From the NCBI GenBank assembly GCA_934636465.1, contig CAKUAR010000006.1, positions 1 through 64,000 on the forward strand: a stretch of DNA of 64,000 nt, read 5' to 3'. The position numbers were made by a program, and so were the translations under genes. The notes under the pieces were generated by a model. That model had not been told where the DNA came from, ran no database searches, and saw only the letters and a program-made list of their open reading frames with translations. The number at the start of each line of letters is the position of its first letter. The first letter of the stretch is position 1. Below, piece by piece: positions 54,335-62,960 of the stretch. The DNA is from an uncultured Muribaculaceae bacterium (lineage in GTDB: Bacteria; Bacteroidota; Bacteroidia; Bacteroidales; Muribaculaceae).

Positions 54335-54620
54335 TTGTTGAATTATTAATTATTTTTTAATTGTTTCGTTATTAATACAACTTACAGTTTGCAAATATAC
54401 TATAATTTCTTCAAGTGAAAAAATATTGATTTGCCTTTTTTAAAGGTTCAGCCAAGGGGCTTGGCAAACAGGCGCAACCCACTGTCATCAAAGCAAATCA
54501 CCCCGCCTCGGCCGCCCTTGTGCTGCCCCAGGTTTCATTTAGTTGGCTGAACCAAACGGCAATCACGTTTTTTTTGAGTAACTTTACCGCCGATTTTAAA
54601 ACGTAAAGTTTCACACTGCT

Positions 54621-56699
54621 TTGATTTCAAGGAAATTCACATATATTCTGTTGGCTTGCCTGTCGAGCATACTGCTCTACTCGTGCGCCAACATCGGCAA
54701 CCCCGAAGGCGGCCCTCGCGACTACACTCCGCCAGTGCTGCTCAAATGCTCACCGGCCAATGGATCCAAAAACTTCAAGGGCAACAAGTTGGAGCTGACC
54801 TTCGACGAGATTGTGCAACTCAAAGACCAGCAGAAAAAAGTGGTTGTGTCACCGGCACAAAAGGAAGCTCCGCTCATCAAGGTGCTCGGCAAGAAAATCA
54901 CCGTGGAGTTTCGCGACACCATGATGCCTAACACCACCTATGTGGTGGACTTCAGCAACGCCATAGCCGACAACAACGAGGGCAACGTGCTCGACGGTCT
55001 TTCGTGCGCCTTCTCCACCGGCGACAGCATCGACACCCTGCAAGTGGCTGGCATGGTGCTGCGCGCCAAAGACCTTGAGCCAATGCAACACGTCACAGTG
55101 GGCGTGCAGAGCAACCTTGCCGACAGCGCGTTCTCCACAATTCCGCTTGAGCGCATATCGCGCACCAACGACCTTGGCCAGTTCACCATACGCAATCTCA
55201 AGCCAGGCCGCTACCATGTGTTTGCCCTCAACGATGTTGACGGCGACTACCGCATGGCTCGCACCGAGGACATTGCCTTTCTCGACACCGTGATTGTGCC
55301 CACCACATCATCGTTCACTTCAAGCGACACCACGTTCACTTTCGACCACCGCATCGACACCGTGGTGACCGCCACCCACACCGAATATTTGCCAAACGAC
55401 CTGCTGCTTAGCATGTTCAACGAGGAGCACCGCTCCCTCTACATAGTCAAATCGGAGCGCCAAGGGCGCAACAAACTTCACATTAAGATGTCGGCTCCTG
55501 TCGGCAAGTTACCAGAGCTTAGCGTAATCTCGCCCAAGCCCCAGCAAGCCAACTGGTTTCGGCTTGAGCGCAACGCCGACAACGACTCGTTGTTCTACTG
55601 GCTCACCGACTCCGCCCTCATCAAGAGCGACAGCCTGAAGGTTGCCGTGACCCATTTGCGCACCGGCAAAAACGACTCGCTTGAATTGGCTACCGACACC
55701 TTGCAGTTTAACTTGCGCCGCTCAAACGCCGAGCTTAAAGAAGAAGCCCAAGCCAAAAAGGAAAAAGAAAAATGGGAAAAGGAGCGTGCCAACATTGAGC
55801 GTCGCGTGGCAAAAGCACAATCCGAGGGCAAAGAGCCCGACCCCGACGACCTTGAGTTGCTGCTCGCCCACAAGCCCAAGCAGCAGGGCGTGGAAGTAAC
55901 CATCGACAAGACCTCGCTCGCCATAGGCGACTCAATAGTCCTCAAGTCAACAACGCCTCTCGACACCATTCTCGCCAGCGGAGTGAAGTTGCAACAGCTT
56001 GTTGACACCGTGTGGACCGACCTCACAGGCGTGCCGCCATTTGTGCGCGCCAACGCCTACACTCAGTTGCGCTATGTTCTGCCATTGCAACTCACACCAG
56101 GCACACGCTACAAGCTCACCATCGACTCCGCTGCCATTCGCTCTTGCTATGGTCTGCTCAACCAGAGTGCCATAAACCAAGAAATATCCATGCGCGGCAC
56201 CGAGGAGTTTGCCAATCTCTATTTCACCGTGCAAGGACTCAACACCAAGGCTGCCTTTGCCCAACTGCTCGACGGCGGCGACAAACCGCTACGCAACGCC
56301 ACCATGCAAGGCAACCGCATCACTTTCAGCAACGTTGAGCCTGGCACCTACTACGTCCGCCTCATAGCCGACGCCAACGGCAACGGCAAGTGGGACACCG
56401 GCAACTATGCCAAGCACCAGCAGCCTGAAGACGTTTACTACTACCCCAAACGCCTCAAGTTGCGCAAAAGCTGGGATATGGAGGAAAACTGGGACGTCAA
56501 CGCCGTGCCTATTGACAAGCAGAAGTTCGACTCTCTCAAGAAAAACCAACCCGACAAGAAGCACAACGCCCTTGAGCGCAAGGACAAGAAAGACAACGAG
56601 ACCGACGAGGAGACGGACGAGTTCAACTCCAACGGCTTCGGCAACGGCATTTACTCCGGTGACAAATACAAAGACTATCGCCGCAACAACCGCCGCTGA
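54621..56699 (+). CDS. Ig-like domain lipoprotein of the Bacteroidetes Big_5 type
   Basis: Predicted 692-residue lipoprotein starting at TTG; no ATG gives the signal peptide MISRKFTYILLACLSSILLY with Cys at about residue 22 (YSCANIGNPEGGPRD). The N-terminal domain is an SbsA-like Ig fold (YTPPVLLKCSPANGSKNFKG; LTFDEIVQL; NTTYVVDFSNAIADNNEGN). Next is a carboxypeptidase-regulatory-like sandwich (DLGQFTIRNLKPGRYHVFAL then NDVDGDYR). A highly charged helix follows at about residues 370-415 (EEAQAKKEKEKWEKERANIE). The C-terminal half has RLIADANGNGKWDTGNYAKH, with a calcium-binding-loop look. Widely conserved in Bacteroidetes as a single-copy lipoprotein, function unknown. A TAACTTTA -7 lies at 54579-54586. 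Confidence 0.85.
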   Translation: MISRKFTYILLACLSSILLYSCANIGNPEGGPRDYTPPVLLKCSPANGSKNFKGNKLELTFDEIVQLKDQQKKVVVSPAQKEAPLIKVLGKKITVEFRDTMMPNTTYVVDFSNAIADNNEGNVLDGLSCAFSTGDSIDTLQVAGMVLRAKDLEPMQHVTVGVQSNLADSAFSTIPLERISRTNDLGQFTIRNLKPGRYHVFALNDVDGDYRMARTEDIAFLDTVIVPTTSSFTSSDTTFTFDHRIDTVVTATHTEYLPNDLLLSMFNEEHRSLYIVKSERQGRNKLHIKMSAPVGKLPELSVISPKPQQANWFRLERNADNDSLFYWLTDSALIKSDSLKVAVTHLRTGKNDSLELATDTLQFNLRRSNAELKEEAQAKKEKEKWEKERANIERRVAKAQSEGKEPDPDDLELLLAHKPKQQGVEVTIDKTSLAIGDSIVLKSTTPLDTILASGVKLQQLVDTVWTDLTGVPPFVRANAYTQLRYVLPLQLTPGTRYKLTIDSAAIRSCYGLLNQSAINQEISMRGTEEFANLYFTVQGLNTKAAFAQLLDGGDKPLRNATMQGNRITFSNVEPGTYYVRLIADANGNGKWDTGNYAKHQQPEDVYYYPKRLKLRKSWDMEENWDVNAVPIDKQKFDSLKKNQPDKKHNALERKDKKDNETDEETDEFNSNGFGNGIYSGDKYKDYRRNNRR

Positions 56700-56806
56700 C
56701 GCCCAAACCACAACCCAAAGTGATGACGACGATCCCATTCGCGTGCAGAAAGTGGCATAATTTGGGAATATGTCAAAGTCTCGCAATTATCCACATAAAA
56801 AAAGAA

Positions 56807-56831
56807 CCGGCGGGTTACCTCAACTCACCGG
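56807..56831 (-). terminator. Orphan hairpin with minus-strand T-run
   Basis: CCGGCGGGTT / AACTCACCGG stem (one mismatch, one wobble), loop ACCTC. The T-run (TTCTTTTTTTA) is on the minus strand, although both neighbouring genes are on the plus strand. The 363-base gap 56700-57062 holds nothing else that I can support. Confidence 0.4.
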
Positions 56832-57062
56832 AATTCCATAATATCGCAAATAAAAAGAGTAAATGAAGTTTTCTTTCAGAATCTTGATGACTTCTTTCAC
56901 TATAATAACACCACCACCCTCATTTTACTGCACGCCTTCCCCAACATTTTTCAAAAAAAAATCACAAAGCAATCAGTCATCGTTAGGCAACCTGTTTGCC
57001 CTGCGAGGCACAAACAAATAAGAGCAGAACTTCCAGATTGCCACAATCACCTTTTGCTTTAC

Positions 57063-57239
57063 ATGGCTATGCAGCTTTTGATTTCTTTAGGATTTGTATA
57101 TCTTTGCCCCGACAACGCGCCTTGCCACTGGCTTTATCTGATTGGCGCTTTGGCGGTGTTGTCAATAGCTTATGTGTTGTTCATGAAGAAATACTATCAC
57201 TTGCATGAGGAATACATAGCCTCTATCACAGCAAAATGA
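57063..57239 (+). CDS. Small membrane protein of unknown function
   Basis: 58 residues from the ATG (a TTG nine bases upstream is possible). Two likely transmembrane segments are present: AMQLLISLGFVYL and WLYLIGALAVLSIAYVLFM, joined by a short CPDNAPCH loop with two Cys and a His. The tail is charged and helical (KKYYHLHEEYIASITAK). It ends nine bases before the WbuC-like gene and probably is co-translated with it. No family recognised. The close spacing and intact frame argue for a real gene. Confidence 0.5.
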   Translation: MAMQLLISLGFVYLCPDNAPCHWLYLIGALAVLSIAYVLFMKKYYHLHEEYIASITAK

Positions 57240-57248
57240 CTGAATGTT

Positions 57249-57650
57249 ATGGAATTTGATAAGAACTTTTTAACTGCGCTGCTGCAGCAAGCTGCCGAAA
57301 ATCCGCGCTTGCGCCAAAACTTCGACTTGCGCACATCGCAGGCCGACACCAGCCAACGCATGCTCAACGCCATGCTGCCCCAAACCGTTGTAGCAATTCA
57401 CAAGCACGACGACACTGCCGAGACAGTAATCTGCCTTTGCGGCAAACTCGACGAAGTAATCTACGAAGCCGAAAGTTCTTGTGGCGATACGTCAGAAAAG
57501 GCCAAATTCAAAGAAAAACAGCGCATTCGTCTTGACCCGGCAAATGGCAAATATGGCTGCCAAATACCAAAAGGCGCATGGCACTCAGTGGAAGTCATTG
57601 AGCCAAGTGTGATTTTTGAGGCCAAAGACGGCGCCTATCAACCGAAATAA
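57249..57650 (+). CDS. WbuC-family cupin-fold metalloprotein
   Basis: 133 residues, cytoplasmic. The WbuC pattern is clear: a helical N-terminus with RLRQNFDLRTSQADTSQRML, then a cupin core with the metal site IHKHDDTAETVICLCGKLDE. The second cupin motif is YGCQIPKGAWHSVEVIEPSV, which supplies another His. WbuC proteins are named after an O-antigen locus gene in E. coli, but their reaction is not settled. Here no polysaccharide gene is near; the only partner is the small membrane protein nine bases upstream. A bidirectional terminator follows. Confidence 0.85.
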   Translation: MEFDKNFLTALLQQAAENPRLRQNFDLRTSQADTSQRMLNAMLPQTVVAIHKHDDTAETVICLCGKLDEVIYEAESSCGDTSEKAKFKEKQRIRLDPANGKYGCQIPKGAWHSVEVIEPSVIFEAKDGAYQPK

Positions 57651-57681
57651 TTCGTATTTATCACTACCGACTAATAAAAAC

Positions 57682-57715
57682 AAAAATCCAGGGCTGGTTG
57701 CAGCTCTGGATTTTA
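57682..57715. terminator. Bidirectional terminator between the WbuC-like and NigD-like genes
   Basis: Stem AAAATCCAGGGCTG / CAGCTCTGGATTTT (one mismatch), loop GTTG region, with A-run and T-run on the two sides, serving both converging transcripts. Confidence 0.8.
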
Positions 57716-57741
57716 ATTTTATTATTTACGCAAAACTCATC

Positions 57742-58539
57742 TTACGGCTTGTAGCTCAAGCTTGTTTCGCCATTGGCAGATATGTGCAAATAGCGGTCTG
57801 CGCCCTCCTTATCCTTGAATTTAAGCACCAGCTGATAGTAATCTTTTGTGATGTTCATGGCATCGGGCAGGCGGAACGACACGTATGTCATTATATAGTT
57901 GGCGGTAGTTTCGTTGCCCACACCGCCAGTGTTATGGTGCAATTCCAGATAGTGGCAACCTTTCTTGTGGCTTATTGAGTCTGGGTCATCTGTGTTTTCA
58001 ATCAAATTCACTTTGTGAGCCACCACATCGTTCATGGCATCGCGCGACTGAAGCTCCACAATCAAGTCGAGCCACTTGCCGTCTTTGCTCAAGTTCACTT
58101 GGTTCACATACATTCTGTAGTTTCCGTAGCTCGAAACCTGTGAATTGCTTTTCACCACCTCCACATTTTGAGTTGGCAAGTCGGTCACCGACACAAGCGA
58201 CACCATCTTCACAGAGCTCGTAGAACCCTCTGCGTCGTTATATGTTATATAGGCTCTTTTGCCGTCTTTCTTGGATTTGTCGCTGTTGAGAGGGCTATAA
58301 TTGTCATAAATCAAGTTCTTAACAGGCTTGTATTTAGCCCCGAAATCATATTCAAACCAATACTGAGTGGAGTCGGTGCTGTCGTTGCGCACCGTCACAA
58401 ATGCGGCATACTTTGCCTCTGTGTTGCTTGGGTCATACGGATTATACGGCTCCTTGTAGTCATCATCGAAGCACGATGTGAAAGAAACCGTCATTGCCAG
58501 CAGCATAGCCGGCACAAAAAGCATTTTCTGATGTTTCAT
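57742..58539 (-). CDS. NigD-like lipoprotein
   Basis: Predicted 265-residue lipoprotein. From the ATG at 58539 the signal peptide runs MKHQKMLFVPAMLLAMTVSF to TSC. The residues after the Cys, FDDDYKEP, are acidic as in the Bacteroidetes lipoprotein export signal, so surface exposure is likely. The body fits the NigD family first seen in a Prevotella bacteriocin locus: an OB-like N-terminal part (AFVTVRNDSTDSTQYWFEYD), a beta-sandwich (KDGKWLDLIVELQSRDAMND), and LPDAMNITKDYYQLVLKFKD near the end. The family role is unknown. It is the third gene of the sigma operon, 51 bases after the barrel protein gene. The longer frame from 58587 adds no signal peptide. Confidence 0.82.
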   Translation of the reverse strand: MKHQKMLFVPAMLLAMTVSFTSCFDDDYKEPYNPYDPSNTEAKYAAFVTVRNDSTDSTQYWFEYDFGAKYKPVKNLIYDNYSPLNSDKSKKDGKRAYITYNDAEGSTSSVKMVSLVSVTDLPTQNVEVVKSNSQVSSYGNYRMYVNQVNLSKDGKWLDLIVELQSRDAMNDVVAHKVNLIENTDDPDSISHKKGCHYLELHHNTGGVGNETTANYIMTYVSFRLPDAMNITKDYYQLVLKFKDKEGADRYLHISANGETSLSYKP

Positions 58540-58590
58540 ATTCAATTGTTTTGTTTTAATATTATCGTTTGTTTTTGCATTTATCATTTG

Positions 58591-59829
58591 TCAAAACTGC
58601 ACCGATAGGCCAAACTGCACATTCATGTTAAGCGTGTGCTCATTGCGTATCGTGGTCAAGGGCAATTCCGTCATGTAATGCGACAGCTTTGGCTCCACAT
58701 AGACTCCCACATGGTCGCCTATGTTATAGCGCACACCGGCTATGGCGTGCAGCGACCATTGAAGCCTGTCAACATCTATATTGTCGTCGCCATATTTTGC
58801 GTCAATCACCTTTTCTCCAAGCACCTCTCCACCCAGATAAGTGTCAAAATGCCTCCAGCGCCAGAAATTCCATCTCACACCAAGCGGAATGCCAATAAAC
58901 TGCACTCTTTGCGTGAACGATTGTCCAGTCAGTTCGGCCGTCACCCCCGACTCCATAAGCGTATAGACGAGACCTGTGCTCAATTCCAAATTAAATGGTA
59001 TCCGCTTGCTGAACGACAAGCCCACGGTAATTGGAATTTTATGGTCGTAGGTGAATTTCGTGCGTCGTGGAGCAGCAAATATCACACCGTCAGAGTTCGA
59101 CATCACAGTCTGCACCTTGCCACTGCCACTTGAGTTTGCTTGTGCCAAGATTATGCCGTTGCCATATAGCCGCAAAGCATTGCCCGGTTCTTTTTCGCCG
59201 TCGTGGCCATGCGTGTCTTTATGTATAATGCCCCTATAAGCATTTCCTTGCCTCATGCTGCGTTCTTCCGTCGAAGTTTTTGGCTGTTTAGCGTCATTGA
59301 TTGCACCGCTTGACACCTTGTTGGGGCTGCTGCACTGGTCGTTTTGCGGTTCTGCCTCCAGACCGTTGTCGGCAGTCTTGGTGTCGGTCGATGTTGATTT
59401 CTGCGCTGGCTCTGCAAAGTCTTTGCCGCCAGCTTGCCGCCAAAGTTGTGCAGTGTCGCCAGTTTTCGGCATTTTCTTTTCGGCAGAGGCAGTACTGGCT
59501 GCGCCGTTCACCGCCATCAGCTCTTGCCGCGGAGTGCCAGCACATTGCTTCTTGCTCACGGCAGCTACCGCTGAACCTGCTTTTGGCTGCGGCACCGGCT
59601 CAAAACGCACGCCAAGCATGGCAATGCCCACAGCCAAAACCACAGCTGCGGCAGCAGCAACAGCCCCCCAAAGCCGTGCCACACGTCCACGCTTTGCCAG
59701 CTGCTCTTCTATGCCGGCAGCCTTGGTTATAGCCGCCCAGCTGTCGTCAGGCAGTTGGCACATGCTCTGCTGCGACTTGCGCCTCACCGCGTCAATCCAT
59801 GTTTCATTATGTTTTGAGCCTTCACTCAT
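58591..59829 (-). CDS. Anti-sigma-like N-terminus, transmembrane helix and outer membrane beta-barrel in one protein
   Basis: 412 residues in three parts. Residues 1-50 are cytoplasm-like and helical (WIDAVRRKSQQSMCQLPDDS then WAAITKAAGIEE), resembling the N-terminus of Bacteroidales anti-sigma proteins. Residues 52-74 are one transmembrane helix (ARLWGAVAAAAAVVLAVGIA). Residues 80-230 are a disordered Lys/Glu/Ser/Ala-rich linker (KQPKTSTEERSMRQGNAYRG). Residues 260-412 are an OMP_b-brl-type barrel: VGLSFSKRIPFNLELSTGLV, QRVQFIGIPLGVRWNFWRWR, HAIAGVRYNIGDHVGVYVEP, ending FGLSVQF with the C-terminal Phe needed for barrel assembly. The start is eight bases after the sigma gene stop, so the pair is coupled. 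The chain would span both membranes. A role in gating the sigma factor is inferred, not shown. Confidence 0.82.
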   Translation of the reverse strand: MSEGSKHNETWIDAVRRKSQQSMCQLPDDSWAAITKAAGIEEQLAKRGRVARLWGAVAAAAAVVLAVGIAMLGVRFEPVPQPKAGSAVAAVSKKQCAGTPRQELMAVNGAASTASAEKKMPKTGDTAQLWRQAGGKDFAEPAQKSTSTDTKTADNGLEAEPQNDQCSSPNKVSSGAINDAKQPKTSTEERSMRQGNAYRGIIHKDTHGHDGEKEPGNALRLYGNGIILAQANSSGSGKVQTVMSNSDGVIFAAPRRTKFTYDHKIPITVGLSFSKRIPFNLELSTGLVYTLMESGVTAELTGQSFTQRVQFIGIPLGVRWNFWRWRHFDTYLGGEVLGEKVIDAKYGDDNIDVDRLQWSLHAIAGVRYNIGDHVGVYVEPKLSHYMTELPLTTIRNEHTLNMNVQFGLSVQF

Positions 59830-59837
59830 TATGATTT

Positions 59838-60386
59838 TCAGTCCTTTTTAGCAAGATATTCTTTAATTCTTTTGGCGAGCAACATCTTTGCTCGCGACAG
59901 TTGCGAAGATGAGCTTTTCTCGTTTATGCCAAGTTTCTCGGCAATCTGCCTGTGGTTTAGTCCCTCAATGCAAAACAAGTTAAACACCGTGCGGTAGCCC
60001 ACTGGCAGTTCTGCAATGAAGCGCTCAATCACACTTGCGTCAATCTCGTCAACCTCATCTGCCGTTGGTTCATCAGCAAGTACAAACGTGTCGTCAACCT
60101 GCACCGCAAGCAGTTCAGCCTTATGGTCACGCAGATAGTTGAGCGACATGTTCACCGCCACTCGCTCCGTCCATGCCTTGAGCGAGCCATTGCCACGCCA
60201 CGAGAACTGACCCATCGAACCGAATATGCGCACAAACGTGTCCTGAAAGACATCTTTGGCAACGTCTTTCTCCGCTATATATCGCGATATTACTGCCAAA
60301 ATGCGAGGCCCATACGTCTCATAAAGCTCGCGCTGTGCCCTATGGTCATTTCGGCGGCAACCTTCGGCCAGTTCATCTTCGTTCAT
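59838..60386 (-). CDS. ECF-type RNA polymerase sigma factor
   Basis: 182 residues with regions 2 and 4 of an ECF sigma factor. Region 2: NDHRAQRELYETYGPRILAV, AKDVFQDTFVRIFGSMGQFS, and WRGNGSLKAWTERVAVNMSL followed by NYLR. Region 4: AELPVGYRTVFNLFCIEGLN, HRQIAEKLGINEKSSSSQLS and RAKMLLAKRI. The ATG at 60386 is preferred over 60416: a TATTTTTG -7 element lies on the minus strand at 60425-60432, which would leave no leader for the longer form. The gene leads an operon with the anti-sigma-barrel protein and a NigD-like lipoprotein. The target promoters are unknown. The gap 60417-60749 towards the next gene shows no feature beyond promoter-like AT-rich DNA. Confidence 0.92.
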   Translation of the reverse strand: MNEDELAEGCRRNDHRAQRELYETYGPRILAVISRYIAEKDVAKDVFQDTFVRIFGSMGQFSWRGNGSLKAWTERVAVNMSLNYLRDHKAELLAVQVDDTFVLADEPTADEVDEIDASVIERFIAELPVGYRTVFNLFCIEGLNHRQIAEKLGINEKSSSSQLSRAKMLLAKRIKEYLAKKD

Positions 60387-60749
60387 TTTTTGCTTGACGT
60401 TCCTTTTGAAAAACACAAACTTTACAAAAATACTGCATTATGTCGAAAGGAAAAAATCACCACCACCAATTCCCCACCACAACACATCGCCAAATCACAA
60501 ATTAATAATGTATATAAAAAAAGCTGCTTGGTCTTTGAAACAACTGTCCCGTTTATGGTGGGTAGTGGTGAAGGAGTGCAAATTTCGTGCGTTTTATTTG
60601 CAGTTAACACACTCAATTCTTAACTTTACCAAGAGGTTTTGGCCGTGGGTCGGCACCAATCACAGTCTGGTTGACGCAAGCAGTCACTAAAGCTGAAATC
60701 TTTTAGAGTTAACGAATAATTTTAGTAACTATCATAAACTCGTACTGTT

Positions 60750-61922
60750 ATGAACGACATGAAATTCGGTTTGTTTATCCCCACACATCTTGTTTTTGGT
60801 GTAGGCAAACTAAAAAATCTTTCTTCTCTTGAATTACCGGGCGAAAAAGCCCTTATTGTCATATCTTCTGGCAACTCCATGCGCAACCTTGGCTATCTCG
60901 ACACTTTACTCGAGCAGCTCAAGGCTCTCAACATAGACAGCGTGGTCTTCGACAAGGTGTTGCCAAACCCCATCAAAGAGCATGTGATGCAGGGTGCAGC
61001 CATCTGTCGCGACGAGGATTGCGACTTTGTGATTGGTCTTGGCGGCGGCAGCTCCATCGACACAGCCAAGGCAATAGCAGTGGCAGTTAACAACGAAGGC
61101 GACTACTGGGACTACATGCAGTGCGGCTCCGGCAAAAAGAAGCCAATAGGCAAGGTGCTGCCCATAGTGGCAATACCCACCACTGCCGGCACTGGCACCG
61201 AAATCGACCCCTATAGTGTGATTACTGACACCGAGAAAAAAGAGAAACTAAGCCTCGGAGACCCCAAGATGTTCCCCACGCTGTCTGTCGTTGACCCTTC
61301 GCTCATGGTCTCCATTCCTGCCAAGCTTACAGCCTACCAGGGTCTTGACGCATTTTTCCACGCTGCCGAGGGCTACATCAACAGCCGTTTGGCAAACCCG
61401 TTGAGCGACATGTATGCCCTCGAAGCCATACGCTTGCTCTACAAATATCTGCCTGTGGCTGTTAACGACGGCAACGACATCAAGGCGCGCACCAAGGTGG
61501 CATGGGCAAGCACGCTTGCCGGCATGGTAGAAAGCACAAGCAGTTGCATAAGCCAGCACATATTGGAAAAGACAATGAGTGCCTTCTATCCCAAGTTGCC
61601 TCACGGCGCAGGCTTGATTGCCATATCTAAGGCTTATTTCCAAGCGTTCAAAAACGACGCTGTGAAACGCTACATGAAGATGGCAGAGAAAATGACGCAG
61701 CAAAAGAGTGCACGTCCAAGCGATTTCATCGACGCACTGGTTCAACTGCAAAAGGCTTGCCACGTTGACAACATAAAACTGAGCGACTGGGGCATAACGC
61801 CAGCCGATTTCGACGCTTTCACGCAAAATGCAATCGACACAGGCGGACACGCTTTCGACAACGACCCGCGTTTCCTCACGCGTGAAGAAATCACGGCAAT
61901 ATACCAGCAGTCGTACAAGTAA
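60750..61922 (+). CDS. Iron-containing (group III) alcohol dehydrogenase
   Basis: 390-residue NAD(P)-dependent oxidoreductase of the Fe-ADH fold. The N-terminal nucleotide domain has FGVGKLKNL, then VIGLGGGSSIDTAKAIAV and PTTAGTGTEIDPYSVITD. The C-terminal metal domain has Asp200 and His204 (LDAFFHAAEGYI), His270 (SQHILEK) and His285 (PHGAGLIAIS), matching the four metal ligands of FucO. The second conserved His of the usual HxxxH segment is Lys274 here. The substrate could be ethanol, butanol or a diol; this cannot be decided from sequence. An AraC-family regulator gene follows on the same strand after about 155 bases. Length is normal. Confidence 0.92.
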   Translation: MNDMKFGLFIPTHLVFGVGKLKNLSSLELPGEKALIVISSGNSMRNLGYLDTLLEQLKALNIDSVVFDKVLPNPIKEHVMQGAAICRDEDCDFVIGLGGGSSIDTAKAIAVAVNNEGDYWDYMQCGSGKKKPIGKVLPIVAIPTTAGTGTEIDPYSVITDTEKKEKLSLGDPKMFPTLSVVDPSLMVSIPAKLTAYQGLDAFFHAAEGYINSRLANPLSDMYALEAIRLLYKYLPVAVNDGNDIKARTKVAWASTLAGMVESTSSCISQHILEKTMSAFYPKLPHGAGLIAISKAYFQAFKNDAVKRYMKMAEKMTQQKSARPSDFIDALVQLQKACHVDNIKLSDWGITPADFDAFTQNAIDTGGHAFDNDPRFLTREEITAIYQQSYK

Positions 61923-62078
61923 AAATGAATTCAAAATCCGTTCATACGCATTTGTTTTGATGACAAGCGGCATTTCCTGCTCAAATGCCAGAAGTGCCAC
62001 TTGTTTTTATCCCCACAACGGGGGCAAATGTCACGCGAGAAAGCGCACAAAATTCTGAATACGAAAAAACACTCCTAT

Positions 62079-62960
62079 ATGCCAAAATTGGAAGAACTTA
62101 ACTTCAATGATGTCACCAAAATCGGAGCCACTATCAACTATTACGACGACCAAGTGGCTTTTGCCGACAACATAACATCTATTCCAGAGCTTGAAAATGT
62201 TTTCAAGCTCAACTTCATAGCCTTTATCTTTTGCCTAAGCGGCACGCTAAAAATCAAAATCAACTCCAAGGAATATTGCGTTGGCGGTCAATGTGCGCTC
62301 TTCATCAACAGCCGCTCCATAATAAGCGACATAAGCCACGAAGGCAACTTCAGCTGCAAAATTGTGGCAATGGCGTCGGAAAACGAATTCAGTTTCATCA
62401 ACAAAAACTTGTTTGAGGCCGTGATGAGTCTGCAAAACGACCCAATAATCAAGTTCTCGGCCGATGAAATAGCTCTCATGGTCAAATACTACGAGTTGAC
62501 CATGTTCAAAATCACAAACACGTCGCTGCGAACCAACCGAGAAGCAGTGATGCACATTTTGCAGGCTTTTGCGCTCGACCTAATAGCGAGCATCAACAGC
62601 CACACGGCCAGCGACGAGATGATGCGGCAGGGCGACAAGCTCTTCCGCGACTTCATGCTAATGCTGTCAAACAACATCAACAATCTGCGCAGTGTGCAAG
62701 CCTTTGCCGACCGCTTGTGCGTCTCGCCAAAATATCTGACAAGCGTGTGCAATCAGCGGTCAAACAAAAGCGCCGGCGACCTCATAACCATGAGTTTCGT
62801 CAACCGCATAAAGCAACTGCTGCTTTACAGCGACATGACGGTAAAGGAGATTGCCAACAGTCTGAACTTCGAAAACTTGTCGTTTTTCGGCAAATATGTC
62901 AAAAAACACTTGGGCGCATCACCCAACACGTTCCGCAAAATCAACGGCTATGGTTACTGA
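62079..62960 (+). CDS. AraC-family transcriptional regulator
   Basis: 293 residues from the ATG at 62079; the longer frame begins at TTG (62001) and adds unlikely sequence. The N-terminal 170 residues have a cupin-like sensor (IAFIFCLSGTLKIKINSKEY, then CVGGQCALFINSRSI) with no recognisable ligand motif. The C-terminal AraC DNA-binding domain has two HTH motifs: NNLRSVQAFADRLCVSPKYL with TSVCNQRSNKSAGDL, and SDMTVKEIANSLNFENLSFF with GKYVKKHLGASPNTFRKI. Its position directly after the iron-type alcohol dehydrogenase suggests that gene as a target, though this is only context. Its last 11 bases overlap the start of aroA. Confidence 0.9.
   Translation: MPKLEELNFNDVTKIGATINYYDDQVAFADNITSIPELENVFKLNFIAFIFCLSGTLKIKINSKEYCVGGQCALFINSRSIISDISHEGNFSCKIVAMASENEFSFINKNLFEAVMSLQNDPIIKFSADEIALMVKYYELTMFKITNTSLRTNREAVMHILQAFALDLIASINSHTASDEMMRQGDKLFRDFMLMLSNNINNLRSVQAFADRLCVSPKYLTSVCNQRSNKSAGDLITMSFVNRIKQLLLYSDMTVKEIANSLNFENLSFFGKYVKKHLGASPNTFRKINGYGY

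Noticed and set aside
56788..56797. DnaA-box-like TTATCCACA, with single matches elsewhere (for example in gyrB near 35902)
   Set aside because: The matches are isolated, mostly inside genes, and not clustered with an AT-rich unwinding region, so no replication origin is supported despite parAB and gyrB nearby.
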